A DNA stretch of 64,000 nucleotides from Psychromonas sp. MME1 (GTDB lineage: Bacteria > Pseudomonadota > Gammaproteobacteria > Enterobacterales > Psychromonadaceae), in the NCBI RefSeq assembly GCF_041080865.1, contig NZ_CP160906.1, positions 1,674,001-1,738,000 of the forward strand, in the 5' to 3' direction. The translations under genes and the position numbers were made by a program. Each line of letters starts with the position of its first letter. Within the stretch, counting starts at the first letter, position 1. The notes beneath the pieces are model-generated. The model saw only the letters and a program-made list of their open reading frames with translations, did not search any database and was not told where the DNA came from. Positions 1 to 8,694 of the stretch are shown in pieces.

Positions 1-498
1 CAAACGTTTTGCTAAATGTTCAGGATCATTATGACGGAAACGTAACGTTTTTGTTCCACCTAAACGGCAGCCATCGTAGATGCTGGCATGGCAATCAGCA
101 TCTAATATGACGGTATCATCGGGGCCGGCAAGTGTTGATAACATGCCTAAATTAGCTAAATACCCCGTAGAAAATACAATACAATCCCTTTTTTGATAAA
201 ATGCAGCCAATTCCAACTCTAAATTTCGGTGGCCAGAATAACTCCCATTAGCCATACGCGAACCAGTTGTCCCAGTCCCTTCGAATTCTAATGCATTGTA
301 TGCAGCGTCAAGGCAGTCTTTATCAAATGTCAGACCTAAGTAATTATTTGTGCCCGCTAAAATCGTTTTTCGCCCGCGAATAATCCCCTCCGTTGGGCTA
401 TTCATTTTTTCAACCTGGATGCCAAAGGGATCGATTCCTAACATTTCAAGTTGTTGGCGTTTCTCTAAAATAGCGTTGAATTTTGTAAAAATGCTCAT
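1..498 (-). CDS. spt: serine palmitoyltransferase-like aminotransferase, partial
   Basis: This is a PLP-dependent alpha-oxoamine synthase, the family of serine palmitoyltransferase, KBL and BioF. It would condense serine with an acyl thioester to give 3-ketosphinganine. Only the N-terminal 166 residues lie in the window; the PLP lysine is outside it. Visible family motifs are TNNYLGL near residue 52 and a GTGTTGSR...SGHRNLE stretch near residues 95-110. The ATG overlaps the stop of the upstream carrier protein gene as ATGA, so the two are translationally coupled. The sequence alone cannot separate Spt from KBL or BioF. The adjacent private ACP, CerR-like reductase and bCerS-like acyltransferase make the sphingoid-base role most likely. 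Confidence 0.8.
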   Translation of the reverse strand, partial: MSIFTKFNAILEKRQQLEMLGIDPFGIQVEKMNSPTEGIIRGRKTILAGTNNYLGLTFDKDCLDAAYNALEFEGTGTTGSRMANGSYSGHRNLELELAAFYQKRDCIVFSTGYLANLGMLSTLAGPDDTVILDADCHASIYDGCRLGGTKTLRFRHNDPEHLAKRL

Positions 499-743
499 AT
501 CTCACCAGCTGTAATTTTTTCTATTTGTATCACAAGATCCTTGACGGTCTTTACGTTTTTTAAAACACTAACTGGAATTGATATCTCATAATAATCTTCT
601 ACGTCCAGTATCAATTCCATGATATGCAAAGAATCCAATTGTAATTGTTTAACTAAATCAGTGTTTTCATCTATTTCTAAATATTTTTCTGTTCGTAATG
701 CGAGGGCGTTACACACATAAGCAAGCAAACTTTGCTGTTCCAT
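495..743 (-). CDS. dedicated acyl carrier protein of the sphingolipid cluster
   Basis: This 82-residue acyl carrier protein carries the phosphopantetheine attachment motif DSLHIMEL with the serine at about residue 38. It is a four-helix ACP by length and pattern and differs from the usual housekeeping AcpP (whose motif is DSLDTVEL). Its stop overlaps the start of the spt-like gene, and its start directly abuts the stop of the reductase gene. It probably presents the fatty acyl group to the serine palmitoyltransferase-like enzyme, as proposed for the ACP next to spt in Caulobacter. That partnership is inferred from position. Confidence 0.88.
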   Translation of the reverse strand: MEQQSLLAYVCNALALRTEKYLEIDENTDLVKQLQLDSLHIMELILDVEDYYEISIPVSVLKNVKTVKDLVIQIEKITAGEI

Positions 744-1706
744 TTAGCCCCCTTTAGATTTATCATCTTTATTGAAGATAGTTGCCAAACCACGTTGCAA
801 ATTATATTGCGGTTGCCAGTCAATCACCTGACGGAATGCTTTATTATCTGCTAACCAATCAGGGTGGATAATTTCTCTTACCTTACCAGGCGTTAACATT
901 GGCGCATAGGAAAACAATGTTGCAGCGAACAAATTAATCTTCGCGACTATATTAAAAATAAATATAGGGATCTGTATCCGCCGGACTTTACCACCATCAC
1001 GTAACACGCGGCTACCAATTTCAAGGATGTTAGCCCAGTTATAGCCACCTTGAAAACCATCGTCTAGCTCAAATGTCTGACCATAGCCGCTGTCCGCTTC
1101 TAACCAAGCGATTATAGCCAGCGCTAAATCATCAACATAAATCATCGATATACTGCTATTTTTCACTGCTGGCGTAGGGGCAAAGCCATTCGCGATACTG
1201 CGAAATAGTGGCAATAACTCTTTATCCCCCGGTCCATATACCGCAGGCGGTCGTAATATTGTCCAGCGTAAATTTTTTGCTACCTTTTTTAGCGCGCACT
1301 CTCCACGCCATTTGCTGCCTGCGTAATAAGATAATTGTGACTCACGTGCTGCTAATGATGAAATAAGTAGAAAACGAGGCGCAATGCTTTGCTCCGCTGC
1401 AGCTTCGGCTACATTTAAAGCCCCCTGTTCATTTACCTTATCAAAATCTTCCTGAGTAGCCCCCCTTACCACACCCGCACAATGAATAACGGTATGCGTA
1501 CCTTTGACAAAATCACGCAATAATTGCGGATTGCTCAAATCGCCTGCAACCCAGGTTACTCCGGGCAATTTTGGCTGAGTCCGTCCTTTTTTAGGGCGAT
1601 ACAGGGCACGCACATGCCAGCCCCTATGTACAAGCAAGGAGATAAGCCGGCTTCCGATAAATCCGGTCGCGCCAGTAAGCGCTATTTCTAATTTAGTAGT
1701 AGACAA
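744..1706 (-). CDS. cerR: NAD-dependent epimerase/dehydratase family reductase (CerR-like)
   Basis: This is a 320-residue extended short-chain dehydrogenase. The N-terminal Rossmann motif GATGFIG is at residues 12-18, and a catalytic YxxxK is formed by Y128 and K132 (YYAGSK). The start is TTG: the codon at 1706-1704 opens the frame with MSTTKLEIALTG, and the only upstream ATG reads into a stop. It is the first gene of a three-gene operon with the carrier protein and the spt-like gene. In bacterial ceramide synthesis an SDR of this type (CerR) reduces the 3-keto group; that assignment is inferred from family plus context. A sugar-nucleotide epimerase is the alternative but fits the neighbours less well. 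Confidence 0.72.
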   Translation of the reverse strand: MSTTKLEIALTGATGFIGSRLISLLVHRGWHVRALYRPKKGRTQPKLPGVTWVAGDLSNPQLLRDFVKGTHTVIHCAGVVRGATQEDFDKVNEQGALNVAEAAAEQSIAPRFLLISSLAARESQLSYYAGSKWRGECALKKVAKNLRWTILRPPAVYGPGDKELLPLFRSIANGFAPTPAVKNSSISMIYVDDLALAIIAWLEADSGYGQTFELDDGFQGGYNWANILEIGSRVLRDGGKVRRIQIPIFIFNIVAKINLFAATLFSYAPMLTPGKVREIIHPDWLADNKAFRQVIDWQPQYNLQRGLATIFNKDDKSKGG

Positions 1707-2186
1707 TTTTTGATCTTAATTTATGGCAAGGGTTTTGAACATGGTTAGCGTTATATGAATTCATCCATGACCTCACGATAGCAGTATTAAACCGCTGCAT
1801 TATACATACCAGCTATGTTGATGCAAACTCAATACCTCAACTCATTGCATACTTATAATGAATTGTGTGACCGACTAATAATAACAGGATGCTACATGCC
1901 TAAGAATCAGTAATTATTTAAAAAACAGTGACTTTTTATGACTATTAAATGACTCTGCAACTCTTTCTGTTTGATTTTTATATATTCAAAAACAAAACCA
2001 ATAACAGATACAAGCGATTAAATAACGTTGCCATCACTTTCGTTACGACCAATGCTTTATCTTTATCAGGAAACTACGTATATTCTTTATTTTAAAGCAA
2101 GGTTAAGGTCGGCTCGTAAATAATGATTGTAACCCTTTAAATTTTAAGAGCTTATATTTAACACTAGATAAAGGTTTACTTTTATT
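1707..2186. other. divergent intergenic region of the sphingolipid genes
   Basis: This 480-bp AT-rich gap separates the leftward cerR-ACP-spt operon from the rightward bCerS-like gene, so it must hold promoters for both. I see no ORF with a credible start, no RNA gene and no clear operator palindrome. Confidence 0.5.
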
Positions 2187-3341
2187 ATGAGTATTGAAAC
2201 AAATGGACTTTCTTCATTAAAAATCATTCCTGTCGTGAGTAAGGAAGATTTAGACCTATTTATTCGCGTTCCAACGACTATTTTTAGAAATGATCCTACA
2301 TGGGTAGCGCCATTAATGGTTGAAAGGAGAATGCATCTATCTCCCAAACATAACCCCTATTTCCAACACGCTCAATGGCAAGCATGGGTTGCCCTACGCG
2401 ATGGAAACCCCGTCGGTCGAATTAGTGCACAGATAGATACTCTTCATATTGAACGTTACAATGATGCAACAGGTTTCTTTGGACTACTTGATGCTGAAGA
2501 TAATTTAGAAACATTCCAAACATTAATCAAGACGGCTGAACAATGGCTAGCAGATAAAGGTATTATTCGTGTCAGAGGCCCCTTTAATTTATCTATTAAT
2601 GAAGAGATGGGATTACTCATTAAAGGTTTTGAGACCTCCCCTGTCTTTATGATGAGTCATGCGCTTCCCTATTATGCTAAGCAAATCGAAGCAAGTGGTT
2701 ATGGCAAAGTAAAAGATACCATCGCCTATATGATAGCGCCAAATTTCGATGCCCCTCCGGTCATGAAAAAAATAATGGAAAAAACGGCTCTACGGGTTAA
2801 GGTAAGACCAATTAACAAGAAGAAATATGATCAAGAAATAAAGCTCTTACGCGATATTTTTAACGATTCATGGGCCGATAACTGGGGATTTGTTCCCTTT
2901 ACTGAAGCTGAATTTGAAGAGCTTGGGAAAAATTTACGTTTTCTAATTGCAGCAGAATTTATACAAATTGCAGAAATTGATGGCAAGGCTATCGCATTTA
3001 TTGTGGCCATGCCAAATATCAACGAAGCGATTAAAGGCCTTAATGGTAAATTATTGCCTTTTGGTTGGCTTAAATTATTGTGGCGCTTAAAAGTCAGTAA
3101 ATTAACCAGCGCACGAGTCCCTTTGATGGGAGTGAGAAGTGAATATCAAAATACCCGCCTAGGTGCAGGCATTGCGTTCTTAATTATTGATGCGGTACGA
3201 CAACAGCTACACAACAATGGCGCAAAGGATATCGAATTATCATGGATTTTAGAGGATAATTCGGGAATGCGTAACATTATTGAATCCATTGGTGGAAAAG
3301 ACTATAAACACTACCGCATCTATGAACGCATCTTAAATTAA
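2187..3341 (+). CDS. bcerS: GNAT-fold N-acyltransferase, bacterial ceramide synthase-like
   Basis: This 384-residue protein resembles the large GNAT-type family that includes the Caulobacter ceramide synthase bCerS and is often misnamed dATP pyrophosphohydrolase. Family-like segments as I recall them are the N-terminal WVAPLMVERR, NPYFQHAQWQAW and GRISAQID (residues about 38-85), and RVRGPFNLSINEEMG (about 130-145) in the core. The C-terminal half carries the acyltransferase fold. bCerS acylates the amino group of a sphingoid base. The gene is divergent from cerR-ACP-spt across 480 bp and is followed by its own terminator. The function is inferred from family memory plus linkage; substrate and acyl donor cannot be read from sequence. 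Confidence 0.7.
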   Translation: MSIETNGLSSLKIIPVVSKEDLDLFIRVPTTIFRNDPTWVAPLMVERRMHLSPKHNPYFQHAQWQAWVALRDGNPVGRISAQIDTLHIERYNDATGFFGLLDAEDNLETFQTLIKTAEQWLADKGIIRVRGPFNLSINEEMGLLIKGFETSPVFMMSHALPYYAKQIEASGYGKVKDTIAYMIAPNFDAPPVMKKIMEKTALRVKVRPINKKKYDQEIKLLRDIFNDSWADNWGFVPFTEAEFEELGKNLRFLIAAEFIQIAEIDGKAIAFIVAMPNINEAIKGLNGKLLPFGWLKLLWRLKVSKLTSARVPLMGVRSEYQNTRLGAGIAFLIIDAVRQQLHNNGAKDIELSWILEDNSGMRNIIESIGGKDYKHYRIYERILN

Positions 3342-3370
3342 ATCATTTTTATCACAGATTATCGCCAACC

Positions 3371-3395
3371 AAAGGGCTATATATTAGCCCTTTTT
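3371..3395 (+). terminator. rho-independent terminator after the bCerS-like gene
   Basis: A perfect 9-bp stem (AAAGGGCTA with TAGCCCTTT) encloses a 5-nt loop and runs into a T tract. It lies 30 bp after the stop codon. Confidence 0.85.
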
Positions 3396-3457
3396 AATTC
3401 CCTGCTAACATACAGATAATACCGCACAATTACACAAATCATCGCTTTCAAACTGAG

Positions 3458-4642
3458 TTAATTGACCCGCTTGCAAGTCGGAACAGGAAATAAACGCACG
3501 GTTAGCGGTTTATTTAAACGAAATGCCAACGTCCCCGTATCCCGCATTAAAGCGCTGATTTTATCAATGCTCGTGTCACCTGGGATAGGCACAGTGTCTA
3601 AGCCAATACCACAGACAGCACTATTGGTTAACAGTGTTCGAATATCGTAATCCGCATCAATCGAGCCCTGCGCTAACCCCTCATCTTCGGTCACTGCCAG
3701 CATTAATCCTGAAAACCCCACTAATGGCATCCCTTTAATGGATTTAAACACGCGGGTTAATAGTGAAGATGCCTCGACCGTCCCTGCTGCACCAAAATAA
3801 TCGACACCTAACTGCTTGTAGATCTCCACCATGCTAGTGCAGTTTTTACTGGGTGCTGCTGAACTATCTAAGCCAGCAAAAACAAAATCAGAGGAATGAG
3901 TAGCCATAAAATCATCATTTATTTTCTTAATAAGATCAACGTGATATTGAAGAGCTTCACGCATTAATCGATAATAATTTTTAAAACGGTGTTGATGATC
4001 GAGAAATATATTTACTTCATTAAATTCATGTAAAACATGCATTAATAGATCTGGAGTTTCAAGCCCTAATACATAGAGATTACCAAGCTTCTTTTGATGA
4101 AAACTAGCAGGAAAATAAGGGATAAGAGGCTTACAGTTAAAATTAACCGTAAAATTGAAATTCCCCTCGCCTCGCAAAGTCATTCGACTAATATTAATAA
4201 CCGTTTTCGCAGCCTGTTCTATCAACACATTATCCAGCACATCTTGATCATCCATTGAAATATTAACGCAAGCATTACATAAATCGCCATAGCATTGGAT
4301 TAATTCAGGTAATAATGCAATTTCATGGGGCGTTGTTGCTTCACCAATTGCAAATCGTATACGTAATGGCGATGCATTGGCGCTATTTAATATTTCCGAA
4401 ATATAAGCAAGATCGACTTTGGCGCTATCAATATTATTGGTATTTAAATACTCACCGAATGGGTTCGTCACAATACGCATTGACTGTACTTGATAACCAT
4501 TATTGACGAATTGAGCACTTAGAGAAAGACAAAAATCAACGGCTCGCTTAATTACTAAGGGCCACGCCGAGCGATCGCTATCTAGTACTAAAAAGCTAGT
4601 GATGGTTCTTATTTTACATAACGATTTTGATTTATAGTCCAT
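3458..4642 (-). CDS. DUF711 (UPF0210-like) family protein
   Basis: This 394-residue protein has the pattern of the DUF711 family: an N-terminal KIRTITSFL, then VQSMRIVTNPFGEY at about residues 52-65, and a C-terminal block with GFSGLMLAVTEDEGLA, CGIGLDTVPIPGDTS and LNKPLTVRLFPVP. Family members have a fold related to glycyl-radical enzymes but no settled reaction. Length is normal and there is no signal peptide. It is transcribed away from the mgl genes, and its 5' side faces the region with the GalR-type operator, so shared control with mglB is possible but unproven. Function is unknown. Confidence 0.8.
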   Translation of the reverse strand: MDYKSKSLCKIRTITSFLVLDSDRSAWPLVIKRAVDFCLSLSAQFVNNGYQVQSMRIVTNPFGEYLNTNNIDSAKVDLAYISEILNSANASPLRIRFAIGEATTPHEIALLPELIQCYGDLCNACVNISMDDQDVLDNVLIEQAAKTVINISRMTLRGEGNFNFTVNFNCKPLIPYFPASFHQKKLGNLYVLGLETPDLLMHVLHEFNEVNIFLDHQHRFKNYYRLMREALQYHVDLIKKINDDFMATHSSDFVFAGLDSSAAPSKNCTSMVEIYKQLGVDYFGAAGTVEASSLLTRVFKSIKGMPLVGFSGLMLAVTEDEGLAQGSIDADYDIRTLLTNSAVCGIGLDTVPIPGDTSIDKISALMRDTGTLAFRLNKPLTVRLFPVPTCKRVN

Positions 4643-5022
4643 ATATGTACTCTGCCTTTAATAATAAAAAGTAACAGCCAATTACTCTGTAAGTTTCATG
4701 ACCTACATAAACTAAGGCTTACATTACAATTAGATAAGTCAAATGAATTCAAGATTTCACAGCTACGTCCTTAAGCATAATATATCTAATGGATTACTCA
4801 ACGTTTAATTATTCAACGCAAATTCAGCTCCCATATACTTTATTTACTTCTTCTTTTTATAAAATGATAAAAATCTATGTAAACGTTTACATTTTGCTGA
4901 GTTGATCACAAATATTTAACAGTTCTTGATGTATTCTTCTTAGCAATGGCAAGGTTATATAACAACATATCTGACCATTTATGCATGATACATATTAACT
5001 ATTGACTGAAAGGGAAATATCG
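4643..5022. other. divergent control region of DUF711 gene and mglB
   Basis: This 380-bp gap contains the GalR-type palindrome at 4877-4892 and an AAGGGA ribosome site at 5010-5015 for mglB. A GATCACA stretch at about 4903-4910 could be half of a CRP site, but its partner half is poor, so I do not call one. Confidence 0.6.
4877..4892. promoter_or_regulatory. GalR/LacI-type operator upstream of mglB
   Basis: This is a perfect 16-bp palindrome, ATGTAAACGTTTACAT, with the central CG typical of LacI/GalR-family operators. It lies about 130 bp before the mglB start. The identical 16-mer recurs in front of lacZ, and a GalR/GalS-like regulator is encoded at 14071-15072, so it is the likely binding site. 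Confidence 0.88.
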
Positions 5023-5999
5023 ATGAAAAAATTGACTATGTTAGCAACATTATGTGCTGGTATCGCGTTTGGTAATTCAGCTATAGCAGAAACAAAATTA
5101 GGTTTTACTGTATACAAATATGATGACAATTTCATGGCGGTAGTTCGCCAAGCAATTGAAACAGAAGCCGCTCAATATCCCGAAATTAACTTACTGATGA
5201 ATGATTCACAAAATAGCCAATCAATGCAAAATGATCAAATTGATGTTTTACTCGCTCGTGGTGTTAAGGCCCTCGCTATCAACTTAGTTGACCCAGCGGC
5301 CGCACCAGTTGTTATTAAAAAAGCACAAGAAGAAGATATTCCCGTTGTATTTTACAATAAAGAGCCCTCCGCTAAAGATTAGCATCATACGACAAAGCTT
5401 ACTTTGTCGGCACTGTTTCCAAAGATGCAGGTATTATTCAAGCAGAATTAATTGCTAAACAGTGGGCCGCAAATCCACAATGGGACCTAAATGGTGATGG
5501 TGTGATTCAATATGTATTATTAAAAGGCGAACCTGGTCACCCAGATGCAGAAGCGCGCTCAAGCTATGTTGTTAGCACCTTAAATGATAGGGGCTACAAA
5601 ACAGAGGAATTGCATTTAGACACCGCAATGTGGGATACCGCTATGGCAAAAGACAAAATGGATGCTTGGGTATCTGGTCCTAACGGTGAAAAAATTGAAG
5701 TAGTTATCGCCAACAATGATGGCATGGCGATGGGTGCAGTAGAATCACTGAAAGCTAATGGTAAAACAAAATTACCTGTATTTGGTGTTGATGCATTAAC
5801 CGAAGCCCTAGCAATGGTTAAATCAGGACAAATGGCTGGCACAGTGTTAAATGATGCAGAAAACCAAGCTAAAGCAACTTTTGACTTAACGCGCAATTTA
5901 GCAGAGGGTCGCCCTGCTGCTGAAGGTACGCAATGGAAGTTAGTTGATCGCGTGGTACGTGTTCCTTATGTCGGTGTAGATAAAAGCAACCTTAAATAA
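5023..5999 (+). CDS. mglB: galactose/methyl-galactoside-binding protein MglB, frameshifted
   Basis: This is the periplasmic D-galactose/D-glucose-binding lipid-free component of the Mgl ABC importer and, in enterics, a ligand carrier for chemotaxis. Start ATG 5023 is preceded by AAGGGA; the signal peptide ends at about AIA in MKKLTML...SAIA. The reading frame breaks at about 5374-5384: frame one stops after EPSAKD, while [12 protein letters not shown] and the rest continue in another frame to 5999. One base is missing. Downstream motifs match MglB closely: [61 protein letters not shown]. Apart from the shift the protein is full length (about 325 residues), so either a sequencing error or a very recent mutation explains the break. 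Confidence 0.9.
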
Positions 6000-6015
6000 G
6001 GTTGCTTAAATGGAA

Positions 6016-6040
6016 TGGGGAAGTGAAATAAGCTTCCCCA
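6016..6040 (+). terminator. hairpin between mglB and mglA, probable partial terminator
   Basis: An 8-bp stem (TGGGGAAG with CTTCCCCA) and a 9-nt loop are followed only by AATTTTAAC, so termination should be weak. A leaky hairpin behind the binding-protein gene is common in ABC operons and would keep MglB in excess over MglA and MglC. Confidence 0.65.
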
Positions 6041-6066
6041 ATTTTAACTGCAACGGAAATATAATT

Positions 6067-7578
6067 ATGACTACACGATTAGAAAATGAATTTCTATTAG
6101 AAATGACAGGGATCAGTAAAGAGTTTCCTGGTGTAAAAGCACTGGACAATGTCAATTTAAAAGTTCGTCCACATTCAATTCATGCTTTGATGGGTGAAAA
6201 TGGCGCAGGTAAATCTACATTATTAAAGTGCCTTTTTGGCATTTACCAACAAGACGAAGGTAAGATTGTTTTCCTCGGAAAAGAGGTTAATTTTGAATCG
6301 TCAAAAGAAGCGCTAGAGTCTGGCGTATCTATGGTGCATCAAGAGCTTAATCAGGTATTACAACGCACTGTAATGGATAATATTTGGCTTGGCAGATACC
6401 CGGTAAAAGGCTTTTTTGTCGACCATGACAAAATGTATACCGATACCAAAGCCATTTTTGAAGAGTTAGACATTGATATAGATCCAAAAGTAAAAGTTGC
6501 CACTTTATCAGTATCACAAATGCAAATGCTAGAAATTGCCAAGGCATTCTCTTACAACGCAAAAATAGTCATTATGGATGAACCGACCTCTTCGCTAAGT
6601 GAAAAAGAAGTTAGTCATCTTTTCAAAATAATTAATAAGTTAAAAGATAAAGGCTGCGGTATCGTCTATATCTCTCATAAAATGGAAGAGATCTTTACCA
6701 TTTGCGATGAAATTACCATTCTCCGCGATGGGGTATGGATAGAAACCCGTCCTTTAAAAGGACTTGACATGGATAAGATCATCAACATGATGGTTGGCCG
6801 TGATCTAACACACCGTTTTCCAGAAAAAAACAATGTGGTTAAAGAAGTTATTCTCGAAGTTAAAAATTTAACAGCAGCAAATCAACCTTCAATTAAAGAT
6901 ATTAGCTTCGATCTACACAAAGGTGAAATATTAGGTATTGCCGGATTGGTTGGCGCAAAGCGAACCGATATTGTTGAGACCTTGTTTGGCATCCGAGAGC
7001 GCAGAACGGGTGAAATTATTCTTCATGGTAAGCATCTTGCCATACATGATGCACATGATGCTATTAATAGTGGTCTTGCATTGGTCACAGAGGAACGCCG
7101 CGCAACGGGTATCTACAGTAATTTAGACATCACTTTTAACTCTCTCGTTGCCAATGTGAGTCAATATAAAAGTAAATCTGGCCTGCTTAGTAATAAGAAA
7201 ATGAAAAGTGATACCCAGTGGGTTATTGACTCTATGAGTGTAAAAACCCCTTCCCATCAAACCAATATAGGCTCACTTTCCGGAGGCAATCAACAAAAAG
7301 TTATTATAGGTCGATGGCTGTTAACGAATCCAGAAATTTTAATGCTAGATGAACCAACGCGAGGTATCGATGTTGGGGCTAAATTTGAAATTTATCAACT
7401 AATGCTCAATTTAGCGAATAAAGATAAAGGTATCATCATGATTTCATCGGAGATGCCAGAATTGCTTGGTACAACGGATCGTATATTAGTTATGAGTAAT
7501 GGTCGCGTGGCAGGCATTGTTAATACAAAAGAGACTACTCAGAATGAAATTTTAGAGCTAGCTGCTCTGTACTTATAA
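6067..7578 (+). CDS. mglA: galactose ABC importer ATP-binding protein MglA
   Basis: This is the twin-ATPase subunit of the galactose/methyl-galactoside importer, 503 residues. Both cassettes are visible. The first has Walker [10 protein letters not shown], a variant signature [14 protein letters not shown] and Walker [12 protein letters not shown]. The second has a degenerate Walker A (GLVGAKRTD), signature LSGGNQQK and [12 protein letters not shown] degenerate second Walker A is typical of carbohydrate transporters of this class. I choose ATG 6067 (MTTRLENEF) because the upstream in-frame extension to 6010 would be encoded by the mglB-mglA hairpin. It is followed 25 bp later by mglC. Confidence 0.95.
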   Translation: MTTRLENEFLLEMTGISKEFPGVKALDNVNLKVRPHSIHALMGENGAGKSTLLKCLFGIYQQDEGKIVFLGKEVNFESSKEALESGVSMVHQELNQVLQRTVMDNIWLGRYPVKGFFVDHDKMYTDTKAIFEELDIDIDPKVKVATLSVSQMQMLEIAKAFSYNAKIVIMDEPTSSLSEKEVSHLFKIINKLKDKGCGIVYISHKMEEIFTICDEITILRDGVWIETRPLKGLDMDKIINMMVGRDLTHRFPEKNNVVKEVILEVKNLTAANQPSIKDISFDLHKGEILGIAGLVGAKRTDIVETLFGIRERRTGEIILHGKHLAIHDAHDAINSGLALVTEERRATGIYSNLDITFNSLVANVSQYKSKSGLLSNKKMKSDTQWVIDSMSVKTPSHQTNIGSLSGGNQQKVIIGRWLLTNPEILMLDEPTRGIDVGAKFEIYQLMLNLANKDKGIIMISSEMPELLGTTDRILVMSNGRVAGIVNTKETTQNEILELAALYL

Positions 7579-7603
7579 TAAATTAAGGAATTAAGGAATT
7601 AAC

Positions 7604-8614
7604 ATGGACACTCTGAAAAAACTTATGCTAACTCGCTACCTTAAAGAAGGTGGTATTTATGTTGTACTATTCATACTATTAGCTATTATCGTGATTCAAG
7701 AACCCTCTTTTCTAAGCTTGCGAAATTTAAGTAATATCCTTACACAATCATCGGTCCGTATTATTATTGCACTAGGTGTTGCCGGATTAATTGTCACACA
7801 AGGTACGGACCTTTCTGCTGGTCGTCAGGTTGGTTTAGCCGCAGTATTGTCAGCTACTCTATTGCAGGCACTGGACAACGTTAACAGGGTATTCCCAGAC
7901 CTTGGGGAGATACCTCTAGTCGTGGTTATTCTTGTGGTTTGTGCTGTAGGGGCAATCATTGGTTTAATAAACGGTATTATTGTTGCCTATTTAAAAGTAA
8001 CCCCTTTTATTGCGACCTTAGGTACCATGATTATTGTTTATGGTATCAACTCTCTTTATTTCGATACAGTTGGCGCATCTCCAATAGCAGGCTTTGATAC
8101 AGGCTTCTCAGAGTTTGCACAGGGCTATATCAAGCTAGGGGGATTTAAACTATCCTATTTAACCTTCTATGCTGCAATCTCGATTGGGATTGTCTGGGTT
8201 ATCTGGAACAAAACAGTATTTGGTAAAAATATTTTTGCAATCGGTGGTAATCCAGAAGCAGCAAAAGTATCTGGTGTAAACGTGCCCATTACTCTACTTA
8301 AAATTTACACTCTATCCGGTATATTTTATGCCTTTGGCGGAATGTTAGAAGCAGGTCGTATTGGCAGTGCAACCAATAACCTTGGCTTTATGTATGAGCT
8401 TGATGCGATTGCTGCCTGTGTTGTAGGAGGCGTATCATTCGCGGGTGGAGTAGGAAGTGTACTCGGTGTTGTGACCGGTGTATTAATTTTCACAGTCATA
8501 AATTATGGGATGACCTATATTGGTGTAAGTCCATACTGGCAGTACATCATTAAAGGTAGTATTATTATTTTTGCGGTAGCGCTAGATTCGATGAAATACG
8601 CAAACAAAAAATAA
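7604..8614 (+). CDS. mglC: galactose ABC importer permease MglC
   Basis: This 336-residue inner-membrane permease of the ribose/galactose type (BPD_transp_2) has about eight to ten hydrophobic segments from residue 15 on. Family motifs include GTDLSAGRQVGL near residue 65, TPFIATLGTMIIVYG near 128 and GGNPEAAKVSGV near 210. It forms the transmembrane channel with MglA and receives galactose from MglB. A ribosome site (TTAAGGAAT) precedes it. The operon ends at the hairpin 27 bp downstream. Confidence 0.95.
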   Translation: MDTLKKLMLTRYLKEGGIYVVLFILLAIIVIQEPSFLSLRNLSNILTQSSVRIIIALGVAGLIVTQGTDLSAGRQVGLAAVLSATLLQALDNVNRVFPDLGEIPLVVVILVVCAVGAIIGLINGIIVAYLKVTPFIATLGTMIIVYGINSLYFDTVGASPIAGFDTGFSEFAQGYIKLGGFKLSYLTFYAAISIGIVWVIWNKTVFGKNIFAIGGNPEAAKVSGVNVPITLLKIYTLSGIFYAFGGMLEAGRIGSATNNLGFMYELDAIAACVVGGVSFAGGVGSVLGVVTGVLIFTVINYGMTYIGVSPYWQYIIKGSIIIFAVALDSMKYANKK

Positions 8615-8640
8615 CGATACAACAGATGTAATTTCATATG

Positions 8641-8672
8641 AAAGACAAAACGGGAAACCGCTTTGTCTTTTT
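8641..8672 (+). terminator. mgl operon terminator with GAAA tetraloop
   Basis: A 9-bp outer stem (AAAGACAAA with TTTGTCTTT), a single A/C mismatch and a CGG-GAAA-CCG cap are followed by T residues. The long reading frame that would begin at 8638 runs through this hairpin, which argues for the later start of the downstream chemoreceptor. Confidence 0.88.
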
Positions 8673-8694
8673 TAACTTTACAAGGATGTTTATA

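Noticed and set aside
4895..4912. CRP site upstream of mglB
   Set aside because: Only one half resembles TCACA; the opposite half does not match TGTGA at the right spacing.
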